Source of the DNA: Ensifer sesbaniae
GTDB lineage: Bacteria; Pseudomonadota; Alphaproteobacteria; Rhizobiales; Rhizobiaceae
Assembly: GCF_013283665.1 (NCBI RefSeq)
Contig: NZ_JABEKU010000002.1
Location: forward strand, 2,260,060 to 2,324,059
Length of the DNA: 64,000 bases
Reading direction: 5' to 3'
Shown: positions 55,665 through 64,000 of the stretch, piece after piece
Numbering within the stretch: the stretch's first letter is position 1
Layout of the letters: each line of letters opens with the position of its first letter
Position numbers and translations under genes: made by a program
Notes under the pieces: model-generated
What the model saw: the letters and a program-made list of their open reading frames with translations, nothing else
What the model was told of the DNA's origin: nothing
Database searches by the model: none

Positions 55665-57146
55665 ATGAGCGTTTCCGAAACGATTTTCTTCATCGAGCGC
55701 GAAAGCGGGATCGGCCTGCAGGCGCAATTGCGCGAGACGGTGGTTTCGGCGGTGCTCGCCGGTCGGGTGCAGCCCGGCGCGCACCTGCCCTCGACGCGCA
55801 AGCTCGCTGACTATCTGCGCATCTCACGCATCACGGTAACCCTCGCCTACCAGGAATTGATCTCTCAGGGTTACGTCGAGGCCGCCAGCCGCAGTTCCTA
55901 TCGCATCACCGATAATCCGCCAGGCAGGGACGTGGACGACAATCTCCCGTCCGGCGGTTCCGCCCCGGTGGACTGGAGCAGCAAGATCAAGATGAGCTTC
56001 GGCGTGGTGCGCCAGATCCCGAAGCCGCTGGATTGGCGCCGTTATCCCTTCCCCTTCCTCTATGGCCAGATGGACCCGACGCTCTTCGATCTCAACGCCT
56101 GGCGTGATTGCGCCCGCCGGGCGCTCGCCCGTGAGGACTTCGTCTTGATGGCGAGCGACTTTGCCGCGGCCGATGACGTGCGGCTCGTCAATTACATCTG
56201 CTCGCGCACGTTGCCGCGACGCGGCATCCATGCCACTCCGGACGAAATTCTCGTCACCGTCGGCGCCCAGAATGCGCTCTGGATCGTGACCCGACTGATC
56301 CTGGACAGGGCCTCGGCCGCGGTCTGCGAAAACCCATGCCACCCCGACATCAGCGCCTCGCTGCTGCTGAGCGGTGCTGATGTCACCACAGTCGACGTCG
56401 ATGGCGAGGGCCTTTCGCCGGATGCCCTGCCGGAGAACGTCGACGCCGTGTTCGTGACGCCGAGCCACCATTCACCGACGGGCGCGACAATGCCGGTCGA
56501 CCGGCGCGCGCGGCTGCTTGAGGCCGCCGAGGAGAAGGACTTCGTCATCGTCGAGGACGACTACGAGTTCGAGATCAGCTATCTGGCACCGCCCTCGCCG
56601 GCACTGAAGGCCCTCGATCCGACCGGGCGTGTGCTCTACATCGGCAGCTTCTCGAAATCGCTGTTTCCAGGACTCCGGCTCGGCTACCTCGTCGCGCCGG
56701 CCCCCTTCATCCGCGAGGCCCGCGCGCTCCGCTCGCTGATGCTGCGCCATCCGCCCGGTCACCTGCAGCGCACCGCAGCCTATTTCCTGGCGCTCGGCCA
56801 CTATGACGCCGTGCTGCATCGCATGCGCACGGAGTATCACAAGCGCCACGTCATCATGGCAGAGGCACTCCGCCGCGAGGGCTTGACGATCGCGGGCTCG
56901 TCGGTCTTCGGCGGCACGTCTTTCTGGATCAAGGGACCGGAAGGGCTCGACGCCGATCGACTTGTGAGCGAACTGCGCCAGGATGGAGTGCTCGTCGAAT
57001 CCGGCTCCCCCTTCTTCCCCAGAAGTGACGAGCCCTGTCGCTACTTCCGCATGGGCTATTCGTCCATTCCGAGCGCGAGTATCCCGGAAGGTGTTGCCCG
57101 TGTTCGCGCCCGCATCGATCTCCTTTCAGGCCAGCGACGATTGTAG
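55665..57146 (+). CDS. tauR: Taurine-responsive MocR-family activator TauR
   Basis: A 493-residue regulator: GntR helix-turn-helix (GLQAQLRETVVSAVLAGRVQPGAHLPSTRKLADYLRISRITVTLAYQELISQGYV) joined to an aminotransferase-like domain with EDDYEFEISY and the PLP-lysine motif GSFSKSLFPGLRLGY. The start may be ATG 55665 or GTG 55659, which has TGAGGG 8 bases before it. It is divergent from tauA and is the expected PLP-dependent activator of the taurine operon. Confidence 0.9.
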   Translation: MSVSETIFFIERESGIGLQAQLRETVVSAVLAGRVQPGAHLPSTRKLADYLRISRITVTLAYQELISQGYVEAASRSSYRITDNPPGRDVDDNLPSGGSAPVDWSSKIKMSFGVVRQIPKPLDWRRYPFPFLYGQMDPTLFDLNAWRDCARRALAREDFVLMASDFAAADDVRLVNYICSRTLPRRGIHATPDEILVTVGAQNALWIVTRLILDRASAAVCENPCHPDISASLLLSGADVTTVDVDGEGLSPDALPENVDAVFVTPSHHSPTGATMPVDRRARLLEAAEEKDFVIVEDDYEFEISYLAPPSPALKALDPTGRVLYIGSFSKSLFPGLRLGYLVAPAPFIREARALRSLMLRHPPGHLQRTAAYFLALGHYDAVLHRMRTEYHKRHVIMAEALRREGLTIAGSSVFGGTSFWIKGPEGLDADRLVSELRQDGVLVESGSPFFPRSDEPCRYFRMGYSSIPSASIPEGVARVRARIDLLSGQRRL

Positions 57147-57293
57147 GCAACCGGATCGGCGGCCGTGAACGGAATATCACCGCGCTTGCCGATGCGGATG
57201 CCCAGTTGGAACCATTGAAGATGACCTCGGTTGTATCCTTGGCCCCTCTCCTCATCGGGTAGCGGGCGCAGAGGATACATATGAGGCAGACAA

Positions 57294-57662
57294 ATGGTTG
57301 AGCATTTGGACGAGCGCGGCGAACCGGAATCTGCAACGCATGATGCGGAGCGAACCCAGTTTTCGCCACGCGAGGCCAGGCAGGCAGGATTGGGCAGGCG
57401 CGTCCTTCTGGTGCTCGTCGCCAGCCTGGCTTTGGCGCTGGCCGCATGGGGCCTCGTGGAATGGGGGCAAGGCGTTGGCTCTGATCAAACCGGTTCGGTT
57501 GAACGCACTGGGCCCGCCTCTTCGGGTCAACGGCCGGAAGCCGAGCAGCGCCCGAGCACCGAGAGCCCGGAAGGCCTGGCACCCACGGATCGCAACCCGA
57601 CCCCACAATCCGGAACGGGCGCACCAAGCAACAACAGCGCGCCCGATGATACCAACAGGTGA
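57294..57662 (+). CDS. Single-span membrane protein with Pro/Ser-rich periplasmic tail
   Basis: A 122-residue protein. A charged cytoplasmic N-terminus is followed by one span, VLLVLVASLALALAAWGLVEWG, at about 37-58. The tail of some 60 residues is rich in Gly, Ser, Pro and Thr and probably unstructured. GAGGCAG lies upstream of the ATG. No family recognised. The gene stands alone after a 147-bp gap. Confidence 0.55.
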   Translation: MVEHLDERGEPESATHDAERTQFSPREARQAGLGRRVLLVLVASLALALAAWGLVEWGQGVGSDQTGSVERTGPASSGQRPEAEQRPSTESPEGLAPTDRNPTPQSGTGAPSNNSAPDDTNR

Positions 57663-57801
57663 CGGGAAAGCTGGCCTTCGATGTTGGGGGGACACCGACG
57701 GTGAATAATGCGCCGGGCATCGGCGAGGTACGCAGATCCCTGCAGGCGCGTTTGGCCCGGTCACAGTCGGAAGGGCAGTCCTAGCTCGTGCTCCGGCGAG
57801 A

Positions 57802-58062
57802 TCAGGGCCGGTCCACGAATTTGTTGAACCTGCTCAGGCGGCCATCCGCCGTCTTGTCCTGGCGAAGAAACAACAGCTTGTTGTGATCGAAGATGCGGAA
57901 AAACTCATCCCAAGAGATCGGCTCCAGGTCCACCTCTGCTTCCCCGAAATCGATCCGCAATATTCCATCGAGGGCACCTTTTACCCGGGCGGGTCTTCCC
58001 TTGCGCGCTTCGGCCCAATGGCGAATTTCGTCGTGGTTGTCGGTGGTTTGTGCCTCGCTCAT
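57802..58062 (-). CDS. Small conserved protein, function unknown
   Basis: An 86-residue soluble acidic/basic protein. It begins MSEAQTTDNHDEIRHWAEARKGRPARVKG, then ILRIDFGEAE and ISWDEFFRIFDHNKLLFLRQDK, ending SRFNKFVDRP. This layout recurs in small stress-associated proteins across alpha- and gammaproteobacteria that databases often mislabel as a glucan branching enzyme; that memory is unverified. AAGGAG precedes the start. No catalytic motif is visible. Confidence 0.75.
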   Translation of the reverse strand: MSEAQTTDNHDEIRHWAEARKGRPARVKGALDGILRIDFGEAEVDLEPISWDEFFRIFDHNKLLFLRQDKTADGRLSRFNKFVDRP

Positions 58063-58230
58063 GCACTCGCTCCTTGCGCTCAGTCGCTACACCGTATCGA
58101 ACCGCTTTCATGCAGGTTTGTTCCCCGCGTGCGCACTGCCGCTGCGGACGCCAACTGGTACAATAGACGGCGTCGGAAACGAACAAACTTGCCGCGCACT
58201 TTGCGTGACGTTTAATGGCAGCGGCTGGAT

Positions 58231-58830
58231 CTAAAGACCGGAACGCAACCGATCCCGATGCATCCCGATCTCGGTCTCTGTCAGCGGCTCCCCTCGTTCA
58301 TCGAAGCGACGCCAACCGGTTGCTTCGTAGGTGGCGCGACGTTCGGCCAGATCGACGCCCCTGTTGCGAAAGATCATCTCTGCACGCTCGGCCAGATGTT
58401 CGCTCAGCGACCGCGCCGTCACGAGTGCGCCGCCACGGCGGATGCCCTCGGCATACACGTTCGCGTCCGCTTCATCGATACCCGATTCCGAAAGTGCGCC
58501 GATCACGCCGCCCACGGCACCGCCGGCGATGGCGCCGGTTGCGGCGCCCGCAGCCGTTGCAGCCAGCCACCCCGCCGCGACGATCGGACCGATACCGGGA
58601 ACAGCCATAAGGCCGAGGCCCGTCAACAGGCCGATCGCGCCTCCATTGGTGGCGCCGATGGCCGCGCCGGCTCCGGCGCCCTCGGCAGCGCCGCTCTCAG
58701 GAGAATATCGGCCGCCCGTGTTGTTGGCGATAATGCCGATGTTTTCCGGAGGAATTCCGGCTTGCTCCAGTTCACTGACCGCCGACTGCGCATCCGTATA
58801 GTCGTCGAACAAACCACTTACGGTTTTCAT
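58231..58830 (-). CDS. Glycine-zipper protein with general-stress-protein-like N-terminus
   Basis: A 199-residue protein. Residues 1-35 (MKTVSGLFDDYTDAQSAVSE...GIPPENIGII) resemble the alpha/beta unit of heat-induced/YflT-like stress proteins. A long Gly/Ala-rich stretch at about 48-115 has repeated GAxxGA zipper patterns able to insert in a membrane. The C-terminal part (EGIRRGGALVTARSLSEHLAERAEMIFRNRGVDLAERRATYEATGW) repeats the stress-protein fold. GAGGAG precedes the start. It follows a PepSY-like gene by 15 bp. Confidence 0.78.
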   Translation of the reverse strand: MKTVSGLFDDYTDAQSAVSELEQAGIPPENIGIIANNTGGRYSPESGAAEGAGAGAAIGATNGGAIGLLTGLGLMAVPGIGPIVAAGWLAATAAGAATGAIAGGAVGGVIGALSESGIDEADANVYAEGIRRGGALVTARSLSEHLAERAEMIFRNRGVDLAERRATYEATGWRRFDERGEPLTETEIGMHRDRLRSGL

Positions 58831-58845
58831 GTCGAGATCTCCTCA

Positions 58846-59166
58846 CTATTTCGATTGAGACGTCACGTTGCCCTGATAGTCGAGGGCGACCTCAACGGAC
58901 TTTCCGCCCCTTGTCGCTGCAGCCCGCCAGACGCCCTGGCTGTCCAGTTTCAAGCCCTGCACGGAAGCGTAGCCGGCCTTTTCGATGCGATCCTTGGCCT
59001 GAGCTTCGGTGAAGCTGCTGGCGCCGGCCACCGGTGCGGTCGGATTGTTCGAGTCCGGGGTCGCAATGGCGGGCGTCTCGCCGTCTGGATTGGGCGTCGT
59101 CTGCGCGAAGGCCGGCATTGCGACAACACCGAAGAGCGCTGCCATTGCGAGAGTGGTGCGTTTCAT
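58846..59166 (-). CDS. Secreted PepSY-like small protein
   Basis: A 106-residue precursor. The signal peptide MKRTTLAMAALFGVVAMPAFA is followed by a Pro/Thr-rich linker and a PepSY-like unit FTEAQAKDRIEKAGYASVQGLKLDSQGVWRAAATRGGKSVEVALDYQGNV. Such domains are thought to regulate envelope proteases or bind peptides. The start at 59166 has GAGG upstream. Confidence 0.78.
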   Translation of the reverse strand: MKRTTLAMAALFGVVAMPAFAQTTPNPDGETPAIATPDSNNPTAPVAGASSFTEAQAKDRIEKAGYASVQGLKLDSQGVWRAAATRGGKSVEVALDYQGNVTSQSK

Positions 59167-59362
59167 GGAGGACCTCTTACCGGGTCCCAATCGGCCCGTG
59201 GCGCTCTAACCGGGGGATACCCTGCAAGTTCCGAGAAACATCCGAATTTTGACGGCCATCGACCTGTTTCTCGATACCGACGACGGCTGCCAGCCGTGGT
59301 TCGAGTGGAACAGTTTCGTCCAGTGCCGGTTCTTTTCGGTTCATTTCAAAGGAGCAACGAAA

Positions 59363-59659
59363 ATGGATCACACCAATCACGTACGCCTCGACCCGACGGA
59401 ACTCACGCCTGCTGTCCTTGAAGGCGCGACAGTATATGGGGTGGATGACGACAAGGTCGGCACGGTTGATCACGTCCACGGCGCCGGCGCCGCCAGCACC
59501 GTTATCATTGACGTCGGCGGCTTTCTCGGCATCGGCGCAAAGCCGGTTGCAGTACCCACTGCCGACCTCGATTTCATGCGGGATGAAAACGGTGAGGTTC
59601 ATGCGGTGACGGCCTGGACCAAGGATCAACTCAAGGCGATGCCCGAGCATCGCGAGTGA
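59363..59659 (+). CDS. PRC-barrel domain protein
   Basis: A 98-residue protein consisting of one PRC-barrel: LEGATVYGVDDDKVGTVDHVHGAGAASTVIIDVGGFLGIGAKPVAVPTADLDFMRDENGEVHAVT. AAAGGAG is placed correctly before the ATG at 59363. Rhizobia carry many such small paralogues, often stress-linked. It is convergent with the DUF892 gene, with a hairpin between. Confidence 0.85.
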   Translation: MDHTNHVRLDPTELTPAVLEGATVYGVDDDKVGTVDHVHGAGAASTVIIDVGGFLGIGAKPVAVPTADLDFMRDENGEVHAVTAWTKDQLKAMPEHRE

Positions 59660-59666
59660 CCATGGC

Positions 59667-59687
59667 GGCCCGGCCCCGTGCCGGGCC
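59667..59687 (+). terminator. Terminator after the PRC-barrel gene
   Basis: GGCCCGG and CCGGGCC form a perfect 7-bp stem with a 7-base loop, followed by a pyrimidine run TCTTCTC, 8 bases after the stop codon. Confidence 0.6.
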
Positions 59688-59752
59688 TCTTCTCGCCCAC
59701 CGCCCGCCTTGACGCGAAGGGCGAACCTTACGCCCTCCGCGCCTCGCTGCGA

Positions 59753-60250
59753 TCAAGCTGCAACCTTTGCCTTGTTGTTGGCGGCGGACAGGGCGATCTT
59801 GGTGAGTGCCTTGTCGGTCGCCCCTTCTTCCTGAAGGGTCTGGTCGAGCAGCAGCGCCGCCTTCTCCAACCCAAGCTGCTTGGCCCAGGTCTTCAGGGTG
59901 CCGTATCGCGCGATCTCATAGTGTTCGACCGCCTGAGCCGCGGAGATGAGGCCGGCGTCGAGAGCCGGGCTCCCCTTGAATTCCTCCATGATCTCCTCGC
60001 CCTCGGCGATGATCCCCTGAATAGCCTCGCAGGTCTTGCCCTGCGCACGTTTGTCGATGATCTCAAAGACCTGTTGCAGGCGCTCGACATGGTGCTCCGT
60101 TTCGTCCCGATGCTTCTGGAATGCCGCTTTGCTATCGGGCAATTGCGCCGCGCGCGCCATTTTCGGCAGCGCTTTCAGTATCTGCTTCTCCGCATAGTAG
60201 ATGTCCTTAAGGCCGTCATAAAACAGCGCCTCGAGTGTCTTCTCCGGCAT
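59753..60250 (-). CDS. DUF892 ferritin-like protein (YciF-like)
   Basis: A 165-residue four-helix-bundle protein: LEALFYDGLKDIYYAEKQILKALPKMARAAQ, KHRDETEHHVERLQQVFEII, ISAAQAVEHYEIARYGTLKTWAKQLGL. The Glu and ExxH residues form a di-metal site. AGGAG stands 6 bases before ATG 60250, which is preferred over the upstream ATG at 60268. YciF-type proteins are linked to osmotic and general stress. Confidence 0.85.
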   Translation of the reverse strand: MPEKTLEALFYDGLKDIYYAEKQILKALPKMARAAQLPDSKAAFQKHRDETEHHVERLQQVFEIIDKRAQGKTCEAIQGIIAEGEEIMEEFKGSPALDAGLISAAQAVEHYEIARYGTLKTWAKQLGLEKAALLLDQTLQEEGATDKALTKIALSAANNKAKVAA

Positions 60251-60522
60251 AGCAAGCTCCTGTGCCATCTGGTTGGAGCGCCTCCAACATCTGCGGCGAC
60301 AAAAGGTTCCGGACGGCGCCGAAGCAGGGACCCGGAGTGCGAAGCGTGTCCGGGCACGGCCCTTCGACAGGTTGGGCATAAACGGGCGGAATTGATCCGT
60401 AACGACATTTCGATCACCGACACCTAAGCCTCGTAGATGAAAGGATCTCTGCAATTGGCAGGGGCGCTGGCCCCTCCTGCAATATTCCTCGGATTTGACA
60501 AGCCCGATCCTCGCCCCAGTTC

Positions 60523-62463
60523 ATGGGGATGGCTTTAAGTGAGGTCGTGCGCAGTAACGCACAGCGAACAGCAGCACTGGTCAGATGGACCTTCGGCCGG
60601 GAGCGACGACACCGGACCAGTCCTGTTGCTTCAATGCGCAGCTTTTGGGGTCTGTTGCTGGCCTACTGGCTCTCCGAGCGTTGGCGCGAGGCCTGGGGCT
60701 TAACGTTTCTTATCCTGCTGCTCACCGGCTTGTCGGCCCAGGCAAGCGTATGGTTCGCCTTGACCTCCGGCGAACTCGTCAATCGGATCGCTAATTTTCA
60801 CCATCCCACCGTGCCGACGACGCCCTGGTCGCTCCTGACCACCGCAGCCACGCTTGCCGCGATCGCGATCACTAGGGACGCAGGATTCACTGCAGTCCGT
60901 CATTTCTTTAACACCACACTCCACCGGAAATGGCGCCAATGGCTGGACGATCGCTTCAACCAGGCGCTGCTCGATTCCAACCACACCCATTTTCACCTCC
61001 TGCAAAACGGGTTTGGCGCCGCAAGCGAGGCGGAGGCTTCATCGCCCGACAACATCGATCAGAGGATACAGGAAGCCATAAAGGGCATGACGGGCGGTGC
61101 AATCGGCCTGGGCGTGGGCATAGCCGGCGTCGTGCTATCGCTTGGATTCGTCGGGCTAAAACTGATCGAGACGTCGAGCACCGTCAGAGGACTCGATCTC
61201 CTGGGCAGCTACGGCAGCGCCTGTTTGACATTCCTCGCAATCGCGATCTACGTGCCGCTGAATACGTTCCTCGCAGCCAAGCTCGGTCATGTCCTGCAGG
61301 GTCTCTCGATACGCATCCAATCGGCGGAAGGCAGTTATCGCAGCGAATTGAACCAATTGTTGCACCGCAGTTTTCATGTTGCGGTAATTAATGGCGAACC
61401 GGCCCAGAAGGCGGTCAACCGGCGCCGATATCGCGAGATTGATCGCACCTGGGCAAGCCTCAATCGCGTGACCGCCGGGTTCATGGGGTTCGAACTGGTG
61501 CACAATTTCATCGGCTCACGCATTGTCGCCTACGCACCAGGGCTGCTCCCCTACGTCGACAAAACGATCAGCCTGCAGGACTATGTCACCGGCGCCGAGC
61601 TGGCGACGGCGCTCATCAACGAATGCTCGTGGTTCATCCACGCGATGCCCGACATCGCGACGCTAAGGGCCGATGCACGCCGGATCACCGAACTTGCGCA
61701 AGCGATAGAAAGCGTGCAGCTGCCGCAGGACTACTATGCCCGAACCGGCCCCTCGGCGTTCGAATACAAGACCCAGGATGCCGCGCGGGGCCTGACCGTC
61801 CACTCGGTCGAACTCCTGCATGTTGGCGACGACACCCCCTTTTTGATCGCCGACAAGCTGCATTTCCTCCCTGGAGAGTGGACGTTGGTGGTCGGTGAAT
61901 CCGGTAGCGGCAAGACCTCGCTGCTCAAAGCGATCAACGGTCTTTGGGCACACGGCCGCGGTACGATCACCACGCCCGAAAACGTTCGAAGCCTCTACGC
62001 CGCCCAAGACGTCAAGCTCCAGGGCGTTTGCCTGAAGGATCTCGTCTGTTTGCCAGATGAGGCTGACAGCCATAGCGACGCCGCTGTCGTGGCGGCGCTG
62101 GAGGAGGCCAGGCTCGAAGAATTTGCGGGCGAGCTTTCAAAGGATGGTCGCGAGGGCCAGACCTGGGACAAGCTTCTCTCCGGAGGCGAGAAACAGAAGC
62201 TCGTCCTGGCCAAGATCATTTTGTTAAAGCCGGGCCTGCTCTTCCTCGACGAGGCGACGAGTGCCCTGGATAGCCAGGCGGTCCAGGCATTTCATCAATC
62301 GATCAAGGAGCATTGCCCAAAGGCGACTGCAATCGCCATCATGCATGACACTTCGTCGATCCAATCAGGGGGTGACACCCATCTTTTCGACAGCGTGCTG
62401 ACCATCGACAACGGTATCGCGAAGAAAGCGCCGATGGCAGCCTGGCGCGACGCGCAGGAGTAG
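60523..62463 (+). CDS. SbmA/BacA-type ABC half transporter with fused ATPase
   Basis: A 646-residue protein. An N-terminal membrane domain of the SbmA/BacA/ABCD type has spans from about residue 55 and WFALTSGELVNRIANFHH, then HRKWRQWLDDRFNQALL. The ATPase half carries Walker A GESGSGKTS, signature LSGGEKQKLVLAKI and Walker B LLFLDEATSALD. BacA itself lacks an ATPase. This fused form is the YddA/ABCD-like relative. It may move very-long-chain acyl or peptide substrates, presumably as a homodimer. It is upstream of an ATP-grasp gene by 100 bp, possibly in one transcript. Confidence 0.82.
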   Translation: MGMALSEVVRSNAQRTAALVRWTFGRERRHRTSPVASMRSFWGLLLAYWLSERWREAWGLTFLILLLTGLSAQASVWFALTSGELVNRIANFHHPTVPTTPWSLLTTAATLAAIAITRDAGFTAVRHFFNTTLHRKWRQWLDDRFNQALLDSNHTHFHLLQNGFGAASEAEASSPDNIDQRIQEAIKGMTGGAIGLGVGIAGVVLSLGFVGLKLIETSSTVRGLDLLGSYGSACLTFLAIAIYVPLNTFLAAKLGHVLQGLSIRIQSAEGSYRSELNQLLHRSFHVAVINGEPAQKAVNRRRYREIDRTWASLNRVTAGFMGFELVHNFIGSRIVAYAPGLLPYVDKTISLQDYVTGAELATALINECSWFIHAMPDIATLRADARRITELAQAIESVQLPQDYYARTGPSAFEYKTQDAARGLTVHSVELLHVGDDTPFLIADKLHFLPGEWTLVVGESGSGKTSLLKAINGLWAHGRGTITTPENVRSLYAAQDVKLQGVCLKDLVCLPDEADSHSDAAVVAALEEARLEEFAGELSKDGREGQTWDKLLSGGEKQKLVLAKIILLKPGLLFLDEATSALDSQAVQAFHQSIKEHCPKATAIAIMHDTSSIQSGGDTHLFDSVLTIDNGIAKKAPMAAWRDAQE

Positions 62464-62563
62464 GCCGTCTTGGTGCAGTGTCGTCCCGCCCTATTTCTTA
62501 GGTCGTGCGCGGTGCATCAGGCACTGGCGCGAACGGGACCAAAATCCGAAGCTGGGAACCCCA

Positions 62564-63604
62564 ATGCGAATCGCCCTCCTTGTCAACGCACTCGAAACCG
62601 AAGCGCCAGCTTATACGACCACAGCGTTGGCGCTTGCCGCGCTCGCCCGCGGGCATGAGGTCCTTTATGTCACGCCCGGTGATTTTATCCTGCGCCCGGA
62701 CGACACATTGATGATACGGGCGGCCGGTTTCGACGGAACACGGCCAAAGAAACCAGAAACGCTTTTGCGCGCACTCAGGGATGCAGACAGGGCCGTCGTC
62801 AACATTGAAGACGTGGATGTTCTGTTTCTGCGCAACGATCCTTCTGAGGATGCGGAGAGCCGTCCTTGGGCATCGCACGCCGGGGCGAATTTCGGTCGTC
62901 TCGCCACAGAGCGCGGTACGATCGTGGTCAACGACCCCTGCGGTTTGGCATTGGCACAAGACAAGCTCTATTTTCAGGATTTCCCGGTGGCCGTTCGCCC
63001 GACAACTCTGATCTCCAAGGACATCGATGAAATTCGCGCGTTCATCGACGGTTACTCCGAGGGCGTGATCATCAAACCGTTGCAGGGATCTGGCGGTAGA
63101 AATGTTTTCAGGGTCGCGACCAGCACGGAAGGCAACCTTACTCAAATTGTCGAGGCCGTCGGCGTCGTCGGCTATCTGATTGTGCAGAGCTACCTTCCGA
63201 AGGCATCGGAAGGCGACACGCGGTTGTTCCTGATGAACGGACGGCCGCTCCAGAGGGGCGGCGTCTATGCTGCGTTCAGACGCGTGCCGCCGAAGGGAGA
63301 CGTGCGGTCCAATATCCACGGCAGCGGCACTCCAAAGGCGGCGCACGTTACGAAAGAGATGCTGGCGATCGCCGAAACACTACGTCCGAAACTGGTTGAG
63401 GACGGCATGTTCCTGGTCGGCCTTGATATTGTCGGCGACAAGCTTCTCGAAATCAACGTATTCACGCCTGGCGGCCTCCAGACCATCCGCGAGCTTCACG
63501 ACATTGATTTCTGCGAGGAGATCTTGGATTCACTGGAAAACAAGGTCGAGATCAAGAAGACCTATCGCGGATCGCTCAGCAACCGGATCCTGTCAACGCT
63601 TTGA
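62564..63604 (+). CDS. GshB-like ATP-grasp ligase
   Basis: A 346-residue protein with glutathione-synthetase layout: N-terminal MRIALLVNALETEAPAYTTTALALAALARGHEVLYVTPGDF, central ATP-grasp motifs GVIIKPLQGSGGRNVFRV and LIVQSYLPKASEGDTRLFLMNG, and Mg-binding LVGLDIVGDKLLEINVFTPGG. It should join a carboxylate to an amine with ATP. True gshB is usually chromosomal, and the first substrate-binding lobe here is unusual, so a paralogue making another gamma-glutamyl or peptide product is likely. Confidence 0.82.
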   Translation: MRIALLVNALETEAPAYTTTALALAALARGHEVLYVTPGDFILRPDDTLMIRAAGFDGTRPKKPETLLRALRDADRAVVNIEDVDVLFLRNDPSEDAESRPWASHAGANFGRLATERGTIVVNDPCGLALAQDKLYFQDFPVAVRPTTLISKDIDEIRAFIDGYSEGVIIKPLQGSGGRNVFRVATSTEGNLTQIVEAVGVVGYLIVQSYLPKASEGDTRLFLMNGRPLQRGGVYAAFRRVPPKGDVRSNIHGSGTPKAAHVTKEMLAIAETLRPKLVEDGMFLVGLDIVGDKLLEINVFTPGGLQTIRELHDIDFCEEILDSLENKVEIKKTYRGSLSNRILSTL

Positions 63605-63762
63605 ACCGGCCGGTCGTCCGTCCCGCGTTCCACTTTCGCTTAATGCGTTGCGCGTGATGTGTTGGCGGAACAGAACCGCCTATCTGGTTGTTGTCCCCTA
63701 CTTTCGAGTGGCAGACAGAAAGCCTGCCCGTATACAAGGGCAGCAAAGGAGATAGCGTTTCT

Positions 63763-64000
63763 GTGAATTTTCTACATCAAATTGCCTCTGACGTGCAGTT
63801 GATGCTTCGCCGGCCGCCACGCATGCAATACGCGGCCCTGTGTTACCGCCGTAAGGACAACGCACCGGAAATTCTTCTCATCACCAGCCGGGACACCGGC
63901 CGCTGGGTCATTCCGAAGGGCTGGCCGATGAAGGGAAAACGCGCGCATGAGGTCGCGGCGAGAGAGGCCTATGAGGAAGCAGGCGTCAAAGGCACTTGCC
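63763..64000 (+). CDS. Nudix hydrolase (DIPP type), truncated by the window end
   Basis: From a GTG at 63763, 11 bases after AAAGGAG, the frame stays open to the edge. It reads MNFLHQIASDVQLMLRRPPRMQYAALCYRR...EILLITSRDTGRWVIPKGWPMKGK...HEVAAREAYEEAGVKG. The REAYEEAGV core and the PKGWP lead are those of small alphaproteobacterial Nudix enzymes of the diphosphoinositol-polyphosphate type. In the Nudix box the first Glu position is Lys. About 80 residues are visible; the C-terminus lies beyond the window. Confidence 0.8.
   Translation, partial: MNFLHQIASDVQLMLRRPPRMQYAALCYRRKDNAPEILLITSRDTGRWVIPKGWPMKGKRAHEVAAREAYEEAGVKGTC

Noticed and set aside
60251..60454. Longer DUF892 start at 60454
   Set aside because: The added residues are Arg-rich and unlike the family; AGGAG is correctly placed for ATG 60250.

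Overview
The window looks like an accessory replicon of a Sinorhizobium/Ensifer-type alphaproteobacterium, most like the pSymB chromid of S. meliloti. The reasons are high GC content, tightly overlapping catabolic operons each with a divergent regulator, many ABC importers, a GshB-like/BacA-like tail, and phn and tau gene sets whose predicted proteins match the S. meliloti enzymes down to the numbering of active-site residues (PhnA Asp29/Thr68, PhnY Glu254/Cys291; the reference numbering is from memory). No rRNA, tRNA, CRISPR or prophage was seen.

Layout. 0-2.4 kb: an unassigned stretch, then a BBE-type FAD oxidase preceded by a stub of an IS1595-type transposase. 2.5-7.6 kb: an AcoR-like sigma-54 activator with palindromic upstream sites and a near-consensus -24/-12 promoter ahead of a zinc alcohol dehydrogenase and an NTF2-fused flavin monooxygenase, closed by a strong hairpin. 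7.7-8.4 kb: a RelB antitoxin with a frameshifted RelE/ParE toxin. 8.5-12.8 kb: ugpBAEC for sn-glycerol-3-phosphate. 13.1-15.3 kb: a frameshifted DMT transporter and a LysR regulator. 15.3-22.9 kb: an Fe3+/phosphosugar-type ABC importer with an inositol-phosphatase-like enzyme and a sugar isomerase, plus a divergent MocR regulator. 22.9-30.8 kb: a seven-gene operon (ureohydrolase, two SDRs, CE4 hydrolase, a 56-aa membrane protein, NCS1 transporter, GMC oxidoreductase) with a divergent LysR. 30.8-35.4 kb: a dimethylglycine/sarcosine-type oxidase with DeoR and AraC/GlxA regulators.

35.5-46.9 kb is a complete 2-aminoethylphosphonate (AEP) system: importer phnSTU, phnY, phnA, phnW, an Na/Pi-PhoU transporter and a LysR. 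A shared motif, ATCGTTC-N14-ATRGA, lies upstream of three of its transcription units. 46.9-57.1 kb is a complete taurine system: tauR divergent from tauABC-tauXY-xsc-yeiH-pta. The two sets converge on a palindromic mosaic repeat that also supplies the last codons of pta. Both degrade a C2 amine carrying an acid group (phosphonate or sulfonate) to a C2 unit, ammonia or alanine nitrogen, and an inorganic anion. Each set includes a plausible exporter for that anion.

57.2-60.3 kb holds small stress/envelope proteins (PRC-barrel, DUF892 ferritin-like, glycine-zipper, PepSY-like). 60.5-64 kb holds an SbmA/BacA-type ABC half transporter, a GshB-like ATP-grasp enzyme and the start of a Nudix hydrolase that runs off the window.
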